Source: Sphingomonas sp. LC-1 (GTDB taxonomy: Bacteria > Pseudomonadota > Alphaproteobacteria > Sphingomonadales > Sphingomonadaceae). Taken from it: a stretch of 64,000 nt of DNA. The stretch lies in the NCBI RefSeq assembly GCF_025371035.1, contig NZ_JANZXB010000012.1, positions 62,001 through 126,000 on the forward strand, written 5' to 3'. The translations under genes were made by a program, and so were the position numbers. The notes beneath the pieces are model-generated. The model worked only from the letters and a program-made list of their open reading frames with translations. It was not told the DNA's origin and ran no database searches. Within the stretch, counting starts at the first letter, position 1. Every line of letters starts with the position of its first letter. Positions 62,264 to 64,000 of this stretch are shown one piece after another.

Positions 62264-62509
62264 TTATCGCCGCAAGGCCGCCGCCAGTGAGATACCGGCC
62301 GCGAGCTGGATCAGCCCATAGGCGCGGCGGCGCATGGGGTGGTCGGCAAAGGGCCGGACCAGCAGGTCTACCGTCCGGACTTCCGAGCGCCACAGATCGA
62401 CATGGCGTTTCGGCTGAAGCACGCCGAGCACCCCGTCGCCGATCATGAAGACGGCGGCCATTTCCGCCGCACGGCGGACGCCGATCCGCATCGAGTTCGT
62501 GTCGCTCAT
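62264..62509 (-). CDS. Small hypothetical protein (81 aa)
   Basis: Begins MSDTNSMRIGVRRAAEMAAV with GGAGG six bases before ATG 62509. It contains MIGDGVLGVLQPKRHVDLW and ends in a hydrophobic helix (GLIQLAAGISLAAAL), so it may be membrane-associated. No family is recognised. It is divergent from katG; the longer open frame upstream crosses the shared control region and is rejected. Confidence 0.75.
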   Translation of the reverse strand: MSDTNSMRIGVRRAAEMAAVFMIGDGVLGVLQPKRHVDLWRSEVRTVDLLVRPFADHPMRRRAYGLIQLAAGISLAAALRR

Positions 62510-62596
62510 GTTGATCCTCCGAAAATAGTCCAACGCGTTCGCCTGATGATTGTCACATGTCGGTAACGCGTTGCGGGCACGGTCCGTCTGTTCGCT

Positions 62597-62617
62597 TTGG
62601 TCAATAAGTCTGACCAA
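62597..62617. promoter_or_regulatory. Inverted repeat in the katG control region
   Basis: TTGGTCA, seven bases, TGACCAA: perfect seven-base arms in the 210-base gap between the 81-residue gene and katG, about 100 bases before katG. It could be the operator of a peroxide- or iron-responsive regulator. It does not match the Fur box closely, nor an obvious OxyR site. The rest of the gap shows no other clear site. Confidence 0.4.
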
Positions 62618-62662
62618 GATAGTCGGCTTTACAGTGCAAACCTTATCCGGCCTTATGCGTAG

Positions 62663-64000
<1,338 letters not shown>

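Overview
The window is GC-rich, densely packed bacterial DNA with many ATGA-type stop/start overlaps. The gene families (Wzx/Wzy exopolysaccharide genes with a BBP2-like outer-membrane barrel, two S9 peptidases, NodT-type efflux, ExoD, and promoters of the alphaproteobacterial GGAAC-N16-CGTT type) suggest an alphaproteobacterium close to Sphingomonas. This is inferred from protein content; no rRNA or tRNA gene was seen, and the assignment is not to species.

Region 1 (1-19247) is a Wzx/Wzy-type exopolysaccharide locus. It holds the start of an NRPS-type adenylation gene that runs off the left edge, five GT4-type glycosyltransferases (two of them tandem paralogues), a membrane O-acyltransferase, a methyltransferase-like protein, a flippase, a likely polymerase, a GH99-like secreted hydrolase and a short priming sugar-phosphate transferase. 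A separate plus-strand operon follows: short Wza-like export protein, outer-membrane beta-barrel, Wzc-like tyrosine autokinase, Crp-type regulator and 4'-phosphopantetheinyl transferase. An adenylation protein and a phosphopantetheinyl transferase at the two ends of one polysaccharide locus suggest a link between carrier-protein chemistry and the polysaccharide.

Region 2 (19165-34769) is accessory. It holds a ferritin-like lipoprotein, a pectin-lyase-fold protein, a secreted S9 peptidase, an ABM-domain membrane protein, an SDR with two small genes, a stand-alone receiver protein, DUF4267 and DUF4336 proteins, a decayed amidohydrolase pseudogene, an MFS / 740-residue unknown / SDR set, and a patatin / zinc alcohol dehydrogenase pair.

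Region 3 (34796-48852) is signalling and export. It holds a hybrid histidine kinase, a MarR-controlled FUSC/DUF1656/HlyD/NodT efflux operon with a clear operator palindrome, an MFS transporter, and a two-component pair (NtrC-like regulator without a visible GAFTGA motif) divergent from an FtsX/MacB-type permease.

Region 4 (48862-55627) looks like a 5-oxoproline (pyroglutamate) module: a fused 5-oxoprolinase divergent from a winged-helix regulator, DUF969 and DUF979 transporter subunits and a DUF2891 protein.

Region 5 (55650-64000) looks like a stress island. It holds a Tat-exported SDR, a PPOX-fold protein, ExoD, a TPP-dependent oxidase-like enzyme, a second S9 peptidase, a small unknown protein and the 5' two thirds of katG. 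Three of these genes are preceded by exact or one-mismatch matches to the general-stress sigma factor (EcfG) promoter.

No CRISPR array, insertion sequence, transposase, integrase, tRNA or rRNA was found by eye. Coordinates come from reading; no database search was run.
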